A DNA stretch of 64,000 bases from Arachidicoccus terrestris (GCF_020042345.1 NZ_CP083387.1:1426001-1490000); one strand, 5' to 3'; counted from the stretch's first letter, positions 54,055 to 63,165 are shown. The notes: generated by a model not told the origin, from the letters alone. Translations and numbers: made by a program.

Positions 54055-54639
54055 CTACTTCTTTTCCTCTGCTGACCCAGCTGCACCCCACCTGAACCCG
54101 CCTTGTTCCAGCCCCAAGAGGTCGATCAATCGGTGCACTACGGTCATCGCCACTTCGTCGATTGTTGCCGGTTTGCTGTAAAAAGAGGGCGTCAACGGAC
54201 AGATAATGCCTCCAGCCATTGTGACCGTCTCCATATTACGGATATGAATCAGGTTATAAGGCGTTTCTCTAACACCCAATATAAGGTTTCGACGCTCCTT
54301 AAGCATAACATCTGCAGCTCTGCTGACCAGGTCATCGCTGATGCCACTTGCAATCCGGCCTAAGGTGCCCATACTACAGGGAACAATCAACATATCTGTA
54401 TATTTTGCTGAACCCGAAGCAATGGGTGCATTAAAATCGTACTTGTCGTAGTAAGTAAGCGGGTAAGACGCATATTCTTTATTACTCAGCTCTGTCTCCC
54501 AAACGGTAGCCGCATTCTTACTCATTACGACAGCCATTTCTCTCCACTGGCTTTTTAATGCTAACAGTCTTTCAATAAGAAGCTTAGCGTAAATCGACCC
54601 GCTGGCCCCGGTTATAGCAAGGGCTATTTTCTTTTCCAT
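54055..54639 (-). CDS. ubiX: Flavin prenyltransferase UbiX
   Basis: A 194-residue FMN-binding enzyme that makes prenylated FMN for UbiD-type decarboxylases. The N-terminus is MEKKIALAITGASGSIYAKLL, with PCSMGTLGRIASGISDDLVSRAADV and KERRNLILGVRETPYNLIHIRNM further on. The frame is open 37 residues further upstream, but that part runs through the promoter of the divergent gene. No ubiD is in the window, so the client is unknown. Confidence 0.92.
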   Translation of the reverse strand: MEKKIALAITGASGSIYAKLLIERLLALKSQWREMAVVMSKNAATVWETELSNKEYASYPLTYYDKYDFNAPIASGSAKYTDMLIVPCSMGTLGRIASGISDDLVSRAADVMLKERRNLILGVRETPYNLIHIRNMETVTMAGGIICPLTPSFYSKPATIDEVAMTVVHRLIDLLGLEQGGFRWGAAGSAEEKK

Positions 54640-54767
54640 CATAATTATTTGCAAGTTAGGCATCCTGGATGAATAATCAGCCATTTGGCGCCATCGACAG
54701 CCACGAATGCGCAGATCTCTATTTTTAATAAAATATGGTTTATCTGTCAAAAACTCGGCTTTAGATG

Positions 54768-54775
54768 TACCTTTG
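54768..54775 (+). promoter_or_regulatory. Promoter -7 box of the DUF3109 gene
   Basis: TACCTTTG (exact consensus) ends 21 nt before the ATG at 54797 and lies inside the longer reading frame that begins at 54707, supporting the later start. Confidence 0.65.
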
Positions 54776-54796
54776 CATATAAGTAGAAATCAGCGT

Positions 54797-55381
54797 ATGA
54801 TTGTAATTGATAATATATTAGTCAGTGATGATGTACTTAGTGAACAGTTTGTCTGTGATCTAAGTAAATGTAAAGGAGGCTGTTGTGAAGATGGTGATGC
54901 CGGTGCACCGCTGATGGATGAAGAATTAAAGGAGCTCCAGAAAAACTTTGACGCCATCAAACCATATCTAACAACGGAAGGGCTGAAAGCGATTGAACAG
55001 CAGGGTAAATATATTTACGACAAAAGCTTCGGCTGGGTAACCCCAACAATTAATAATGCCATCTGTGCCTATGGCTACCGAGACACCAACGGTATTATAA
55101 AATGTGGTATCGAGCAGGCCTACAATGATGGTAAGCTGGATTGGAAAAAACCCGTCAGCTGCCACCTGTTTCCTATTAAAACAGAAAAAAGCAGGCTTGA
55201 TAAGGATCTGGAGTTTGTCAATTATGTTCCCAGAGAGGACTTGTGTAGCGCAGCATGTAAATTGGGGAAAAAACTAAAAGTTCCGGTTTACCGGTTTTTA
55301 AAAGAGGCAATCATTCGCAAGTACGGCACCGACTTCTATCAAAGCCTGGAAGCTACTGCCGAGCATATGCATAAGGACTAA
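54797..55381 (+). CDS. DUF3109 cysteine-rich protein (YkgJ-like)
   Basis: A 194-residue cytoplasmic protein. It has a Cys cluster FVCDLSKCKGGCCEDGDAGAP and later CHLFPIKTE and CSAACKLG, a pattern like the YkgJ/UPF0153 zinc or iron-sulphur proteins. The function is unknown. The start at 54797 is chosen because the promoter box is at 54768-54775 and the added 30 residues of the longer frame show no family character. Confidence 0.85.
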   Translation: MIVIDNILVSDDVLSEQFVCDLSKCKGGCCEDGDAGAPLMDEELKELQKNFDAIKPYLTTEGLKAIEQQGKYIYDKSFGWVTPTINNAICAYGYRDTNGIIKCGIEQAYNDGKLDWKKPVSCHLFPIKTEKSRLDKDLEFVNYVPREDLCSAACKLGKKLKVPVYRFLKEAIIRKYGTDFYQSLEATAEHMHKD

Positions 55382-55433
55382 ACTGTCTTCGCAGACTTAT
55401 TGTAGAAATTATGCCTCGAAGAAATCACTAAAC

Positions 55434-56030
55434 ATGACTCCTGAAAGAAAAGAAAAATTATTACGTGTACTTAGTAAACGGCAGTTTGACCTGACCGTCG
55501 TCTTTGAAAATGTGCAAGATCCCCATAATATTGCAGCGGTCTTGCGGACATGTGAATCAGCGGGCATTCAGGAAGTACATATTTTAAATCACAGCATTCC
55601 GCCACATCCTAAATTTGGCGATGGTTTAGGTTACAGGAGCAGCAGCAGTGCCTGGAAATGGCTAACACTCCATTATCACGATGAGCTGCAAACCTGTGTT
55701 GATCACATCAAATCACAAGGGTTTTCATTAATGGCTACAGCGCTCAATGAAAGAGCCGTTGATTTGTACGAAGTAGATTTTACCCAAAAGCTGGCATTGG
55801 TATTCGGGAATGAAAAAAAAGGGGTGTCAGATGAACTACTGCAGCTTTGCGATGGCAACTTTCTAATTCCACAGGTAGGCATTATCCAGTCACTGAATAT
55901 ATCTGTAGCCTGTGCTGTTTGTCTGTATGAAGCATATAGACAGAAAAAAAACAAAGGGCATTATCAAACCCATGCCATAACAGACCCAAAAAGTAACGCA
56001 TTGGCAGCTGAATGGGGAATAAATGAATAA
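55434..56030 (+). CDS. trmH: tRNA/rRNA 2'-O-methyltransferase, TrmH family
   Basis: A 198-residue SPOUT-fold methyltransferase. The N-terminus MTPERKEKLLRVLSKRQFDLTVVFENVQDPHNIAAVLRTCESAG is the TrmH signature; the SPOUT knot is at ALVFGNEKKGVSDELL and IIQSLNISVACAVCLYEA. TrmH methylates the ribose of G18 in tRNA. The precise target is inferred from family. It follows the DUF3109 gene by 52 bp. Confidence 0.9.
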   Translation: MTPERKEKLLRVLSKRQFDLTVVFENVQDPHNIAAVLRTCESAGIQEVHILNHSIPPHPKFGDGLGYRSSSSAWKWLTLHYHDELQTCVDHIKSQGFSLMATALNERAVDLYEVDFTQKLALVFGNEKKGVSDELLQLCDGNFLIPQVGIIQSLNISVACAVCLYEAYRQKKNKGHYQTHAITDPKSNALAAEWGINE

Positions 56031-56319
56031 CGACCACAACCGTACTTCCCAACTTAAGTACTGTCAAAAATGACAAGTCAACTTTAACGCCCTCTTCGTC
56101 AGTTATATAGAAATCATCTACATCCCTTATTGTGGTTAAGCCAGCCGTGCAAACAGGTGTCATCAAGCTAAGGGTGATATGTGAAAGGTAAATTATATCC
56201 CCTGCTGGCCGCCATGGTAAAAAAGCAAAAATTACGACCGCTAACTATCGGTTTATAAGTGCAGCCCCATATACTATCATCCCGTCTTCATCTGTATTTG
56301 CCTGGGCCTGAAAGATGAA

Positions 56320-57234
56320 TCAAAAATCCAATTTTAAAGACAGTGAACCATAAGGAGCAGCACCAAAATGAGGATGATGTACATTATCATCACTTTTAAA
56401 AATAGATTTCAAGGTCCTTTCCTGATAATAGGCCGTTCTGCCAGCGGCAAGGCCTGCTATGGCAGAAATCGACCAACCTTCCCCCAGATTAATTTCAGGT
56501 TGAAGTCCTGTATAAAAATACTGATGCGTAAACATTAGTTTCTTGTTGTTTTTAGTTTCCAATGCCATACTCCCGTTAAATGCAGCTACCATATCCAACT
56601 TAAACTGTTCACTAAACCTTTTGCCTGCTGAAGCCTCCAGCCCGTTGAACATGGAAACATTCACTTCATAATCACCATTAGTTTTCCATTTAACATATAC
56701 ACCGGGGAAAACCATGGGGTATCCAAGCAATGTATTAATTACCGGCCCCAGGCCCACATCCAAATTATTTTTTATGTGACGAACAAAAATCACACCGCCG
56801 TTAGCCATTAAATTATGGAATCCCACTTTTGAAAGATCCGTATGGCTTGTATAAACGCCAACGCCCAGAGTGGCAAGAATGGACCATTTTTCTGACATCG
56901 GCCGCAGATGATATAAAGATAAGTTAGCATTAACTATCTTATCAGGGCCAAAGACATCCGCTATTTTCCCGTTTGAGAATGTGGTATATTCTGCTGCGAC
57001 TCCTAGCCCCCACACCTTCACCGGCTTCTGATTTTCATCCACTTCCACCGATAATGGGATCTTGGCATTCAATGAGAACACCTTTGCACTTCCTTTATCA
57101 GTCGTTTTAATATTGCTTCCATTTGTATACCGGGAAGACCCGATAAGTTCGGTTCTCAATTCAACCTGACCATATGTCTTAGCCAAAACCACACTTAACA
57201 AAGTAATTAGTGATAACCTCAATATCATATTCAT
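56320..57234 (-). CDS. Outer-membrane beta-barrel protein (DUF6268-like)
   Basis: A 304-residue exported protein. The signal peptide MNMILRLSLITLLSVVLAKTYGQ starts at 57234, or at the second Met, 57228. The remainder alternates short beta strands rich in Gly, Tyr and Phe, and ends in YGSLSLKLDF, a barrel-closing strand. It resembles the DUF6268 barrels beside two-component systems in Bacteroidota. It is divergent from the LytS/LytTR pair and probably its target. Frames extending to 57366 cross the candidate operator and were rejected. Confidence 0.75.
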   Translation of the reverse strand: MNMILRLSLITLLSVVLAKTYGQVELRTELIGSSRYTNGSNIKTTDKGSAKVFSLNAKIPLSVEVDENQKPVKVWGLGVAAEYTTFSNGKIADVFGPDKIVNANLSLYHLRPMSEKWSILATLGVGVYTSHTDLSKVGFHNLMANGGVIFVRHIKNNLDVGLGPVINTLLGYPMVFPGVYVKWKTNGDYEVNVSMFNGLEASAGKRFSEQFKLDMVAAFNGSMALETKNNKKLMFTHQYFYTGLQPEINLGEGWSISAIAGLAAGRTAYYQERTLKSIFKSDDNVHHPHFGAAPYGSLSLKLDF

Positions 57235-57280
57235 TTTATTTTTTTTAAGATTTAATCCGATCCTTAAGAATTTGAAACAG

Positions 57281-57288
57281 CAAATATC
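57281..57288 (-). promoter_or_regulatory. Putative -7 box of the DUF6268-like gene
   Basis: Minus-strand GATATTTG matches seven of eight consensus bases and lies 47 nt before the start codon. The LytTR-type repeat begins 30 nt upstream. Confidence 0.5.
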
Positions 57289-57317
57289 TATTGCAAGTCC
57301 TGCCTTACTAACACAGA

Positions 57318-57353
57318 TTTGACCAATAGCACATTGGTTTTGACCAGTGGCGC
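57318..57353. promoter_or_regulatory. Candidate LytTR operator: 21-bp-period direct repeat
   Basis: TTTGACCAATAGCAC (57318-57332) and TTTGACCAGTGGCGC (57339-57353) match in 12 of 15 positions; the three differences are A/G changes. The start-to-start distance is exactly 21 bp, two helical turns. LytTR-domain regulators such as AgrA and AlgR bind pairs of about 9-bp direct repeats with this spacing. The site lies between the divergent barrel and kinase genes. Confidence 0.7.
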
Positions 57354-57374
57354 ACGACCGATCCAATTATCCGT

Positions 57375-57382
57375 TATTTTTG
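57375..57382 (+). promoter_or_regulatory. Promoter -7 box of the LytS-type kinase gene
   Basis: TATTTTTG (exact consensus) 71 nt before the start codon. The upstream direct repeat occupies the position where a -33 element would be, which fits an activated promoter. Confidence 0.6.
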
Positions 57383-57453
57383 CACTGTGACAATTGAACA
57401 TTCTGGGAACCAAGCGCATTATTGAAAAAAACTCCATTATCAAATAATCCTAC

Positions 57454-58482
57454 ATGAAAAACTATTTTTTCAAAAGCTATAATGGTATTATCTTTCTGAT
57501 CTGGACAATCATTATTTTCCTGGTCTTTTTAAATTTTATAAATAGGTATTCGTTTTTACCTTCCGTTGTTTTAACGGTCGTCATTTTCCTTCCGACCATC
57601 TTGATTAGCCATGTCCTAAGCAATCATTTATTAAAAATATTTATGCTTACTGACAGAATGCACATTTTCACGATATGGTTCCTGTCATTATCGCTTTTAC
57701 TATCATTTATCTACGCGTTAATTGACCAGGGCTTCGATATATTATTAACAAACGGGGTGGTCGCATACCCCCGGACGATGTCAGCTAATTCTTTGCTACT
57801 GCAATTCATGAGCGCACTCCCTACTCCGCTTTTAATAAATCTCGGATTTTGCGGACTTCGTTTTTATTATGAACATACCAAACTGCAACAGGCTCATTTA
57901 AAAAGCCAATTACATTTTTTGCAAGAACAGATCAATCCACATTTTATGTTCAATGTGTTAAATAATATCCACATATTAATGCAAAAGGACCTGGAACTTG
58001 CTTCTGCTCAACTGGTCAAATACGCAGATATACTGCGCTATCAACTCTATAACGGCAAAAATGAATGGGTAGCTCTAAAGCAAGAAATCCAGTTTTTGAA
58101 AGATGTTATTGAAGTGGAAAAGATGAGGTGGGGGCATTCATTAAAAGTTCAAACCCGGTGGAAGATCATTGACGGTGAAAAAGTAATACCACCCTTGCTG
58201 CTAATCACATTCATAGAAAATGCATTCAAACACGTTTCCCGGTCCTTATCTGAAACGGGTTACATAAACATATTGGCAGAACAACAGGAAGGCCAGCTCT
58301 ATCTAGAAGTAGTCAACTCAAAATCAATAAAACATCCTCAACAAAATAAAAATGCGGTCACTTCAGGCATCGGTTTAAAGAACATAAAAGAAAGACTGGC
58401 ATTGCTTTATCCCAAAAAACACAATTTGAGCATCGATGAAACGAAAGAGCATTACCGGGTTCAGTTATATATCAATTTTTAA
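57454..58482 (+). CDS. LytS-type sensor histidine kinase
   Basis: A 342-residue membrane kinase of the LytS/His_kinase (PF06580) class. Four N-terminal membrane helices fall within residues about 12-130. The phospho-acceptor is His163 in QEQINPHFMFNVLNNI, followed by an ATPase with PPLLLITFIENAFKHV and GIGLKNIKERLALLYP. No extracellular sensory domain is evident, so the signal probably arises in the membrane. It lies 3 bp from the response regulator gene. Confidence 0.92.
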   Translation: MKNYFFKSYNGIIFLIWTIIIFLVFLNFINRYSFLPSVVLTVVIFLPTILISHVLSNHLLKIFMLTDRMHIFTIWFLSLSLLLSFIYALIDQGFDILLTNGVVAYPRTMSANSLLLQFMSALPTPLLINLGFCGLRFYYEHTKLQQAHLKSQLHFLQEQINPHFMFNVLNNIHILMQKDLELASAQLVKYADILRYQLYNGKNEWVALKQEIQFLKDVIEVEKMRWGHSLKVQTRWKIIDGEKVIPPLLLITFIENAFKHVSRSLSETGYINILAEQQEGQLYLEVVNSKSIKHPQQNKNAVTSGIGLKNIKERLALLYPKKHNLSIDETKEHYRVQLYINF

Positions 58483-58485
58483 TTT

Positions 58486-59226
58486 ATGGAGAAAAAAACT
58501 ATGACTAAAAGCAGCAATAATACGTTGAAGTGTCTGGTTGCTGACGACGAGAGCTTGGCCCGTGAAGGCATTATTTCCTACATAGAAAAGATTGGCTTTT
58601 TACAGGTCGTATCCGTCTGTTCTTCTGCCGTCGAGGTTGGGGAGGTACTTAAAAGAACTTCAATCGACTTGATGTTCCTGGACATCCAAATGCCCCATTT
58701 TTCCGGTATGGAACTTCTTGAGTCTCTTGATCATCCACCTTTAACCATTCTTACTACAGCACATTCAGAATATGCCTTAGAAGGTTATAGATTTCAGGTG
58801 GTGGACTACTTATTGAAACCCATCACTTTTAATCGCTTTTTCCAGGCTGCATTGAGAGCACAGGAACTATTTAGCCTGCGTAACAATAATGAAGAAGTGG
58901 ACCCTTCCGTGTATATTCGTCAGGGCGATTCATTTGTCAAAATCTCGTGGCTCGACGTGCTCTTTGTTGAAAGTATGGAAAACTACCTGAAGCTATATTT
59001 AAAAGAACGAGTGCTGATCATCCATCAGACAATGACCTTTTTAGAAAATGCACTTCCGAAAGACTATTTTTTCAGAATACACAAATCATACTTAGTACAT
59101 CTTTCTCATATTGATGTCATAAAAGGAAATTTTGTGTACATCCAGAATCATCCCATTCCGATTTCAAGGCAGAAAAAGGAAGCCTTTCTGAAAACCGTGG
59201 TCTATAAAAACCTGGTCAGCAAATAA
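58486..59226 (+). CDS. LytTR response regulator
   Basis: A 246-residue regulator. The receiver has acidic DD at 20-21 and phospho-acceptor Asp66 in DLMFLDIQMPHFSG. The LytTR DNA-binding domain (about 145-240) contains YIRQGDSFVKISWLDVLFVESMENYLKLYL and the RIHKSYLVHLSHI region. It pairs with the kinase gene and likely binds the 21-bp direct repeat at 57318-57353. Confidence 0.93.
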   Translation: MEKKTMTKSSNNTLKCLVADDESLAREGIISYIEKIGFLQVVSVCSSAVEVGEVLKRTSIDLMFLDIQMPHFSGMELLESLDHPPLTILTTAHSEYALEGYRFQVVDYLLKPITFNRFFQAALRAQELFSLRNNNEEVDPSVYIRQGDSFVKISWLDVLFVESMENYLKLYLKERVLIIHQTMTFLENALPKDYFFRIHKSYLVHLSHIDVIKGNFVYIQNHPIPISRQKKEAFLKTVVYKNLVSK

Positions 59227-59442
59227 CATGTCAATATGCCCTTGTTTTGACATTAGAAAAACACACATGTTTTAACAATTTCTGAAAGCAGACTTTGTGC
59301 TACTTTATATAATCTTGATCACCCATTCCGGGACCTTGGTTATTTTAAAAAACTGAGCGAACCCTGAGCTAACGAACGTTTGCAGGAATCATCACCGATC
59401 CACTTCCGTATTAAAATTTTAAAATATTCAATAAAAAATATT

Positions 59443-59472
59443 TTTTTAATTAAAAATTGTAGGCTAATTTAG
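59443..59472 (+). promoter_or_regulatory. Promoter of the thr operon and leader
   Basis: A T-run (59441-59447) containing the -33-like TTTT at 59443-59446 is followed, after 18 nt, by TAATTTAG (59465-59472), seven of eight consensus bases. Initiation near 59478 puts the leader-peptide GTG about 14 nt into the transcript. The bases from 59227 to 59440 are AT-rich and otherwise unremarkable. Confidence 0.5.
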
Positions 59473-59491
59473 CTCCACATTTAACAAATAA

Positions 59492-59572
59492 GTGAATAAT
59501 CGTACCCTAAATATTACCTCTTACATTTCCGTAGTGTCCTCCACTACCGGGACGATTATTATTACCCTGTAA
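59492..59572 (+). CDS. Threonine/isoleucine leader peptide of the thr operon
   Basis: A 26-codon frame from GTG, immediately preceded by an in-frame TAA, ending in TAA at 59570-59572. Of its residues six are Thr (four ACC, one ACT, one ACG) and five are Ile (all ATT), with two adjacent Val; the C-terminal part reads TTGTIIITL. The composition, position upstream of thrA and nearby hairpins match leader peptides that couple Thr/Ile charged-tRNA supply to transcription. It is 124 bp upstream of thrA. Translation is inferred, not shown. Confidence 0.7.
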   Translation: MNNRTLNITSYISVVSSTTGTIIITL

Positions 59573-59642
59573 AGGGTAAATCATTGTATATATCATCCAC
59601 TGGGCCGTTAAGGCCGTTTTGTAGAAGCATCTATTTTTCTAC
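59495..59642 (+). promoter_or_regulatory. Candidate attenuator of thrABC
   Basis: Several pairings are possible. AATAATCG (59495-59502) pairs with CGATTATT (59553-59560), enclosing hairpin GTAGTG (59531-59536)/CACTAC (59542-59547). TTACCCT (59562-59568)/AGGGTAA (59573-59579) forms a GTAA-capped stem over the stop codon. An upstream TACCCT (59503-59508) could compete for the same partner. Downstream, GGCC-GTTAA-GGCC plus GTTTT (59603-59620) is a short terminator-like element, and GTAGAA/TTCTAC (59621-59642) a further stem. The terminator is weak by eye. Confidence 0.5.
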
Positions 59643-59696
59643 GATATAAATCAATATCACTTTCATTTACGCTCATTAAACAATTAAACAATATCT

Positions 59697-62147
59697 ATGT
59701 ATGTCTTAAAATTCGGAGGCTCCTCCGTCGCAAATGCCGACAATATCAGAAAAGTAGCTGAGATCGTCCGGGCATCAGAGGCCAACCAAGTGGTCGTTGT
59801 CGTCTCTGCCCTCGGAGGAATGACCAATGAGCTCCTGGCGCTTGGAACCAGGGCTGCGGAAGGCGATGAAAATTATAAAGGGCACCTGGATGAATTGCAG
59901 GAACGCCACATCAATGTTGTAAAGGCTTTGTTACCCATTACCGGCCAGAGCGGCAGCCTCAGCCTGGTCATGCAGCATTTCAATGAACTTGAAGATATCG
60001 CAGAAAGTATATTCCGGCTCAGAGAGTTCTCTCCCGCAACAAAAGATCGCATCCTTGCTTTTGGCGAAACGCTCTCCAGCAAAATCATCGCTGCCTATTT
60101 TGCCTCCCTGAACCTTTCCTATCGGTGGCTCGACGCCAAAGGTGTAATACTAACAAATTCTAAGTTCAGCATGGCTAAGGTACATCTGGAACCGACCATG
60201 GACAATATCAGTAAGACCATCGCCGAGTTTAAAGAAAGAATTATTCTGGTGCCTGGTTTCATTGCCCGCAATAAAAAAGGTCAGACAACCACCCTCGGAA
60301 GAGGAGGGTCAGACTATACAGCCGCACTCTTTGCCGCCGCGCTGAAAGCTACACGTCTGGAGATCTGGACCGATGTATCTGGCATGATGAGTGCAGATCC
60401 CAGATGGGTGAAGGGAGCAAGAATTATTCCTCATATCTCTTTCAAGGAGGCTATGGAGTTATCTCATTTTGGAGCGAAAGTGATCTATCCACCCACTATT
60501 ATCCCGGCCATGAATGCCGGTATACCCATACTTGTAAAAAACACTTTTGATCCTGATGCTGCCGGCACTTTAATCGATAATGAGCCGACCGTTCATGAGC
60601 TGGATCAGGATATCGTTACCGGCATATCCAGTATGACGGAAATCGCGCTACTCAGCATTGAGGGAAGTGGTATGGTCGGGGTTCCCGGCACATCAAAAAC
60701 CCTGTTTGAAACGCTGGCAACAGCTCAAATCAATGTTATACTGATCACGCAGAGTTCTTCTGAACATTCTATCTGTGTGGCCGTCGATGTGGCAGATGTC
60801 GAACTCGCCAAGGAATCCCTCGATAACAGTTTTCAAAATGATATTCAATCAGGAAAAATAGAACCTATTAAAATTGAGCGCGGACTATCCATCGTAGCGC
60901 TTGTAGGGGATAAAATGAAAAGCCATCCGGGCATCAGCGGAAAAATGTTCTCCGTACTCGGCAGAAATGGCATTAATGTTCGCGCCATCGCTCAAGGTAG
61001 CTCAGAAAAGAACATTTCCGCAGTCATCTCATTCGACGACGTCAAAAAAGCAATCAATGTGCTGCATGAAGCGTTCTTTGAGAAAGTCTATAAACAATTA
61101 AACCTGTTTATTGTAGGCGTCGGCAATGTGGGATCCAGATTGCTTTCCCAATTGAAACAACAAAGAGAATATCTGCTTCACAACCTGAATATACAACTTA
61201 GAATAGCAGGCCTGGCCAATAGCCGCAAAATGGTCTTTTCTGATAATGGCGGTGTCTGTCTGGATAACTGGGAAAATGCTTTACAGCAGGGCAATAAGTT
61301 TGAGCTGGCAGCATTTATCAATACTGTTCTAGAGAAAAACGTGCGTAATGCCGTTGTGGTAGATGTTACAGCCAATGCTTCCATTGCCGGCACCTATAAA
61401 AGGTTTCTGGAAAAAAGTGTAGCCGTGGTGGCTTGCAATAAAATAGCCTGCTCTTCTTCTTATGACGACTACCAGCAGTTAAAGACACTCTCCAAGTCGT
61501 TTAATGCACCATTTTTCTTCGAGACAAATGTTGGTGCGGGACTTCCTGTGATCGGAACGCTAAACGATCTGTTAAGAAGTGGCGATGAGGTCCTAAAGAT
61601 CCAGGCGGTACTTTCAGGGACACTCAATTATGTATTCAATAACTATGATACGACCACCAGCTTTGAACAAGTGGTCAGACAGGCGCAAAAGGACGGCTAT
61701 ACAGAGCCGGATCCGCGGTTAGACCTTGGCGGGACAGATGTGATGCGCAAAATTCTGATCCTGGCCCGGGAGGCTGGATTTGAGCTGAATATGGAGGACA
61801 TTCAAAATACCCCGTTTCTTCCCGAGTCTTGCTTTGAAGGGAGTGTTGAAGATTTTTATGGTCAGCTGAAAGTCCATGAAGGCCATTTTAAGAAATTGTT
61901 TGAAGAGGCTTCTGCCAAGAATTGTAAACTGAAATATGTAGCTAATTTTGAGCCAGGCAACGCCAGCGTAGGATTACAGTCCGTATCTCCTGATTCTGAC
62001 TTTTACCATCTTTATGGCAAAGACAATATTGTTCTTTTCTATACAAAAAGGTATCCGGACCAACCGCTTGTTATCAAAGGTGCGGGCGCCGGAGCAGAAG
62101 TAACGGCTAGTGGTGTTTTTGCGGATCTGATCAAAACCGTTTATTAA
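59697..62147 (+). CDS. thrA: Bifunctional aspartokinase / homoserine dehydrogenase
   Basis: An 816-residue fusion catalysing the first and third steps from aspartate to threonine. The kinase has MYVLKFGGSSVANADN and SDYTAALFAAALKA with GRGG at its core (residues 1-300). Two ACT regulatory domains at about 305-460 carry feedback-inhibition sites. The dehydrogenase starts with the NAD(P) motif FIVGVGNVGSRLLSQL (about 470) and continues through KIQAVLSGTLNYVF and GYTEPDPRLDLGGTDVMRK. thrB follows after 38 bp. It is probably inhibited by threonine. Confidence 0.96.
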   Translation: MYVLKFGGSSVANADNIRKVAEIVRASEANQVVVVVSALGGMTNELLALGTRAAEGDENYKGHLDELQERHINVVKALLPITGQSGSLSLVMQHFNELEDIAESIFRLREFSPATKDRILAFGETLSSKIIAAYFASLNLSYRWLDAKGVILTNSKFSMAKVHLEPTMDNISKTIAEFKERIILVPGFIARNKKGQTTTLGRGGSDYTAALFAAALKATRLEIWTDVSGMMSADPRWVKGARIIPHISFKEAMELSHFGAKVIYPPTIIPAMNAGIPILVKNTFDPDAAGTLIDNEPTVHELDQDIVTGISSMTEIALLSIEGSGMVGVPGTSKTLFETLATAQINVILITQSSSEHSICVAVDVADVELAKESLDNSFQNDIQSGKIEPIKIERGLSIVALVGDKMKSHPGISGKMFSVLGRNGINVRAIAQGSSEKNISAVISFDDVKKAINVLHEAFFEKVYKQLNLFIVGVGNVGSRLLSQLKQQREYLLHNLNIQLRIAGLANSRKMVFSDNGGVCLDNWENALQQGNKFELAAFINTVLEKNVRNAVVVDVTANASIAGTYKRFLEKSVAVVACNKIACSSSYDDYQQLKTLSKSFNAPFFFETNVGAGLPVIGTLNDLLRSGDEVLKIQAVLSGTLNYVFNNYDTTTSFEQVVRQAQKDGYTEPDPRLDLGGTDVMRKILILAREAGFELNMEDIQNTPFLPESCFEGSVEDFYGQLKVHEGHFKKLFEEASAKNCKLKYVANFEPGNASVGLQSVSPDSDFYHLYGKDNIVLFYTKRYPDQPLVIKGAGAGAEVTASGVFADLIKTVY

Positions 62148-62185
62148 TCATTTCCTTAATGGCTCATTAAATAAAAAAAAGAACA

Positions 62186-63115
62186 ATGAAAGCATGTATT
62201 GCTTATGCGCCCGGAACTGTAGCCAACCTTGTATGTGGATTTGATATCCTCGGACTCTGCCTGGACTCTCCTGCGGACAAAATGGAAGTGAGACTTACGG
62301 ATAAAGCGGAAATCATTATCCGCAGCGCCGACGGCTATCCACTACCAGAAGATCCGGCACTTAATACAGCCGGGGCTCCATTATTAGAAATGTTGCAGGA
62401 CCTCGATCAAAAACTGGGCTTTGAAATTCTGATCCATAAAAGGATCAAACCAGGCAGCGGTATCGGGTCCAGTGCCGCCAGCGCAGCTGGCGCCGTAGTG
62501 GCGGCTAATTATTTGTTAGGCAACCCTTTTGACAAAGCACAATTAATTCAATATGCAATGGCAGGAGAAAAGGTAGCCAGTGGCGTCAAGCACGCAGATA
62601 ATGTAGCGCCTTGCGTTTATGGTGGCATTACTCTGATACGTAGCATCGCGCCTTTGGATATTATTCCGCTGGCTGCACCTGATCTCTATGTCAGTGTAGT
62701 ACATCCACAAATTGAAGTCAGAACGGCGGACGCCAGGGCAATATTACGCCAGCAGATCCCCTTGAAAAACGCGATCCGGCAGTGGGGAAATATAGCGGGG
62801 CTGGTCACCGGAATTCTTAAAAACGATGCGGCATTAATCGGCAGAAGTCTTGAGGATCACATTATAGAACCCATACGTAGCACTTTGATCCCCGGCTTTA
62901 AGGAATTGAAAGAAAGCTGTAAAGAAGCTGGCGCCTTGGGCGGCGGTATCTCAGGATCCGGGCCTTCCATTTTTATGCTGAGTACTTCCAGACATACTGC
63001 ACAACAGGTAGAAGAGGTTATGCAAAAGACTTACATTGAACTTGGTATAGAATATCACAGTTATGTTTCTATGATCAACAAAGAAGGCGTCAGAATTGAA
63101 CCCGTAAAAGGTTAA
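62186..63115 (+). CDS. thrB: Homoserine kinase
   Basis: A 309-residue GHMP kinase that phosphorylates homoserine. The N-terminus AYAPGTVANLVCGFDILGLCLD is the homoserine-binding region, and the GHMP phosphate-binding motif is KPGSGIGSSAASAAGAVVAAN. GGGISGSGPSIFML near the end is the third GHMP motif. It is the second gene of thrABC. Confidence 0.95.
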   Translation: MKACIAYAPGTVANLVCGFDILGLCLDSPADKMEVRLTDKAEIIIRSADGYPLPEDPALNTAGAPLLEMLQDLDQKLGFEILIHKRIKPGSGIGSSAASAAGAVVAANYLLGNPFDKAQLIQYAMAGEKVASGVKHADNVAPCVYGGITLIRSIAPLDIIPLAAPDLYVSVVHPQIEVRTADARAILRQQIPLKNAIRQWGNIAGLVTGILKNDAALIGRSLEDHIIEPIRSTLIPGFKELKESCKEAGALGGGISGSGPSIFMLSTSRHTAQQVEEVMQKTYIELGIEYHSYVSMINKEGVRIEPVKG

Positions 63116-63165
63116 TTTCCGGGACTCATTGACCCAATAACAGAACAATAATACAAAAATAAACA

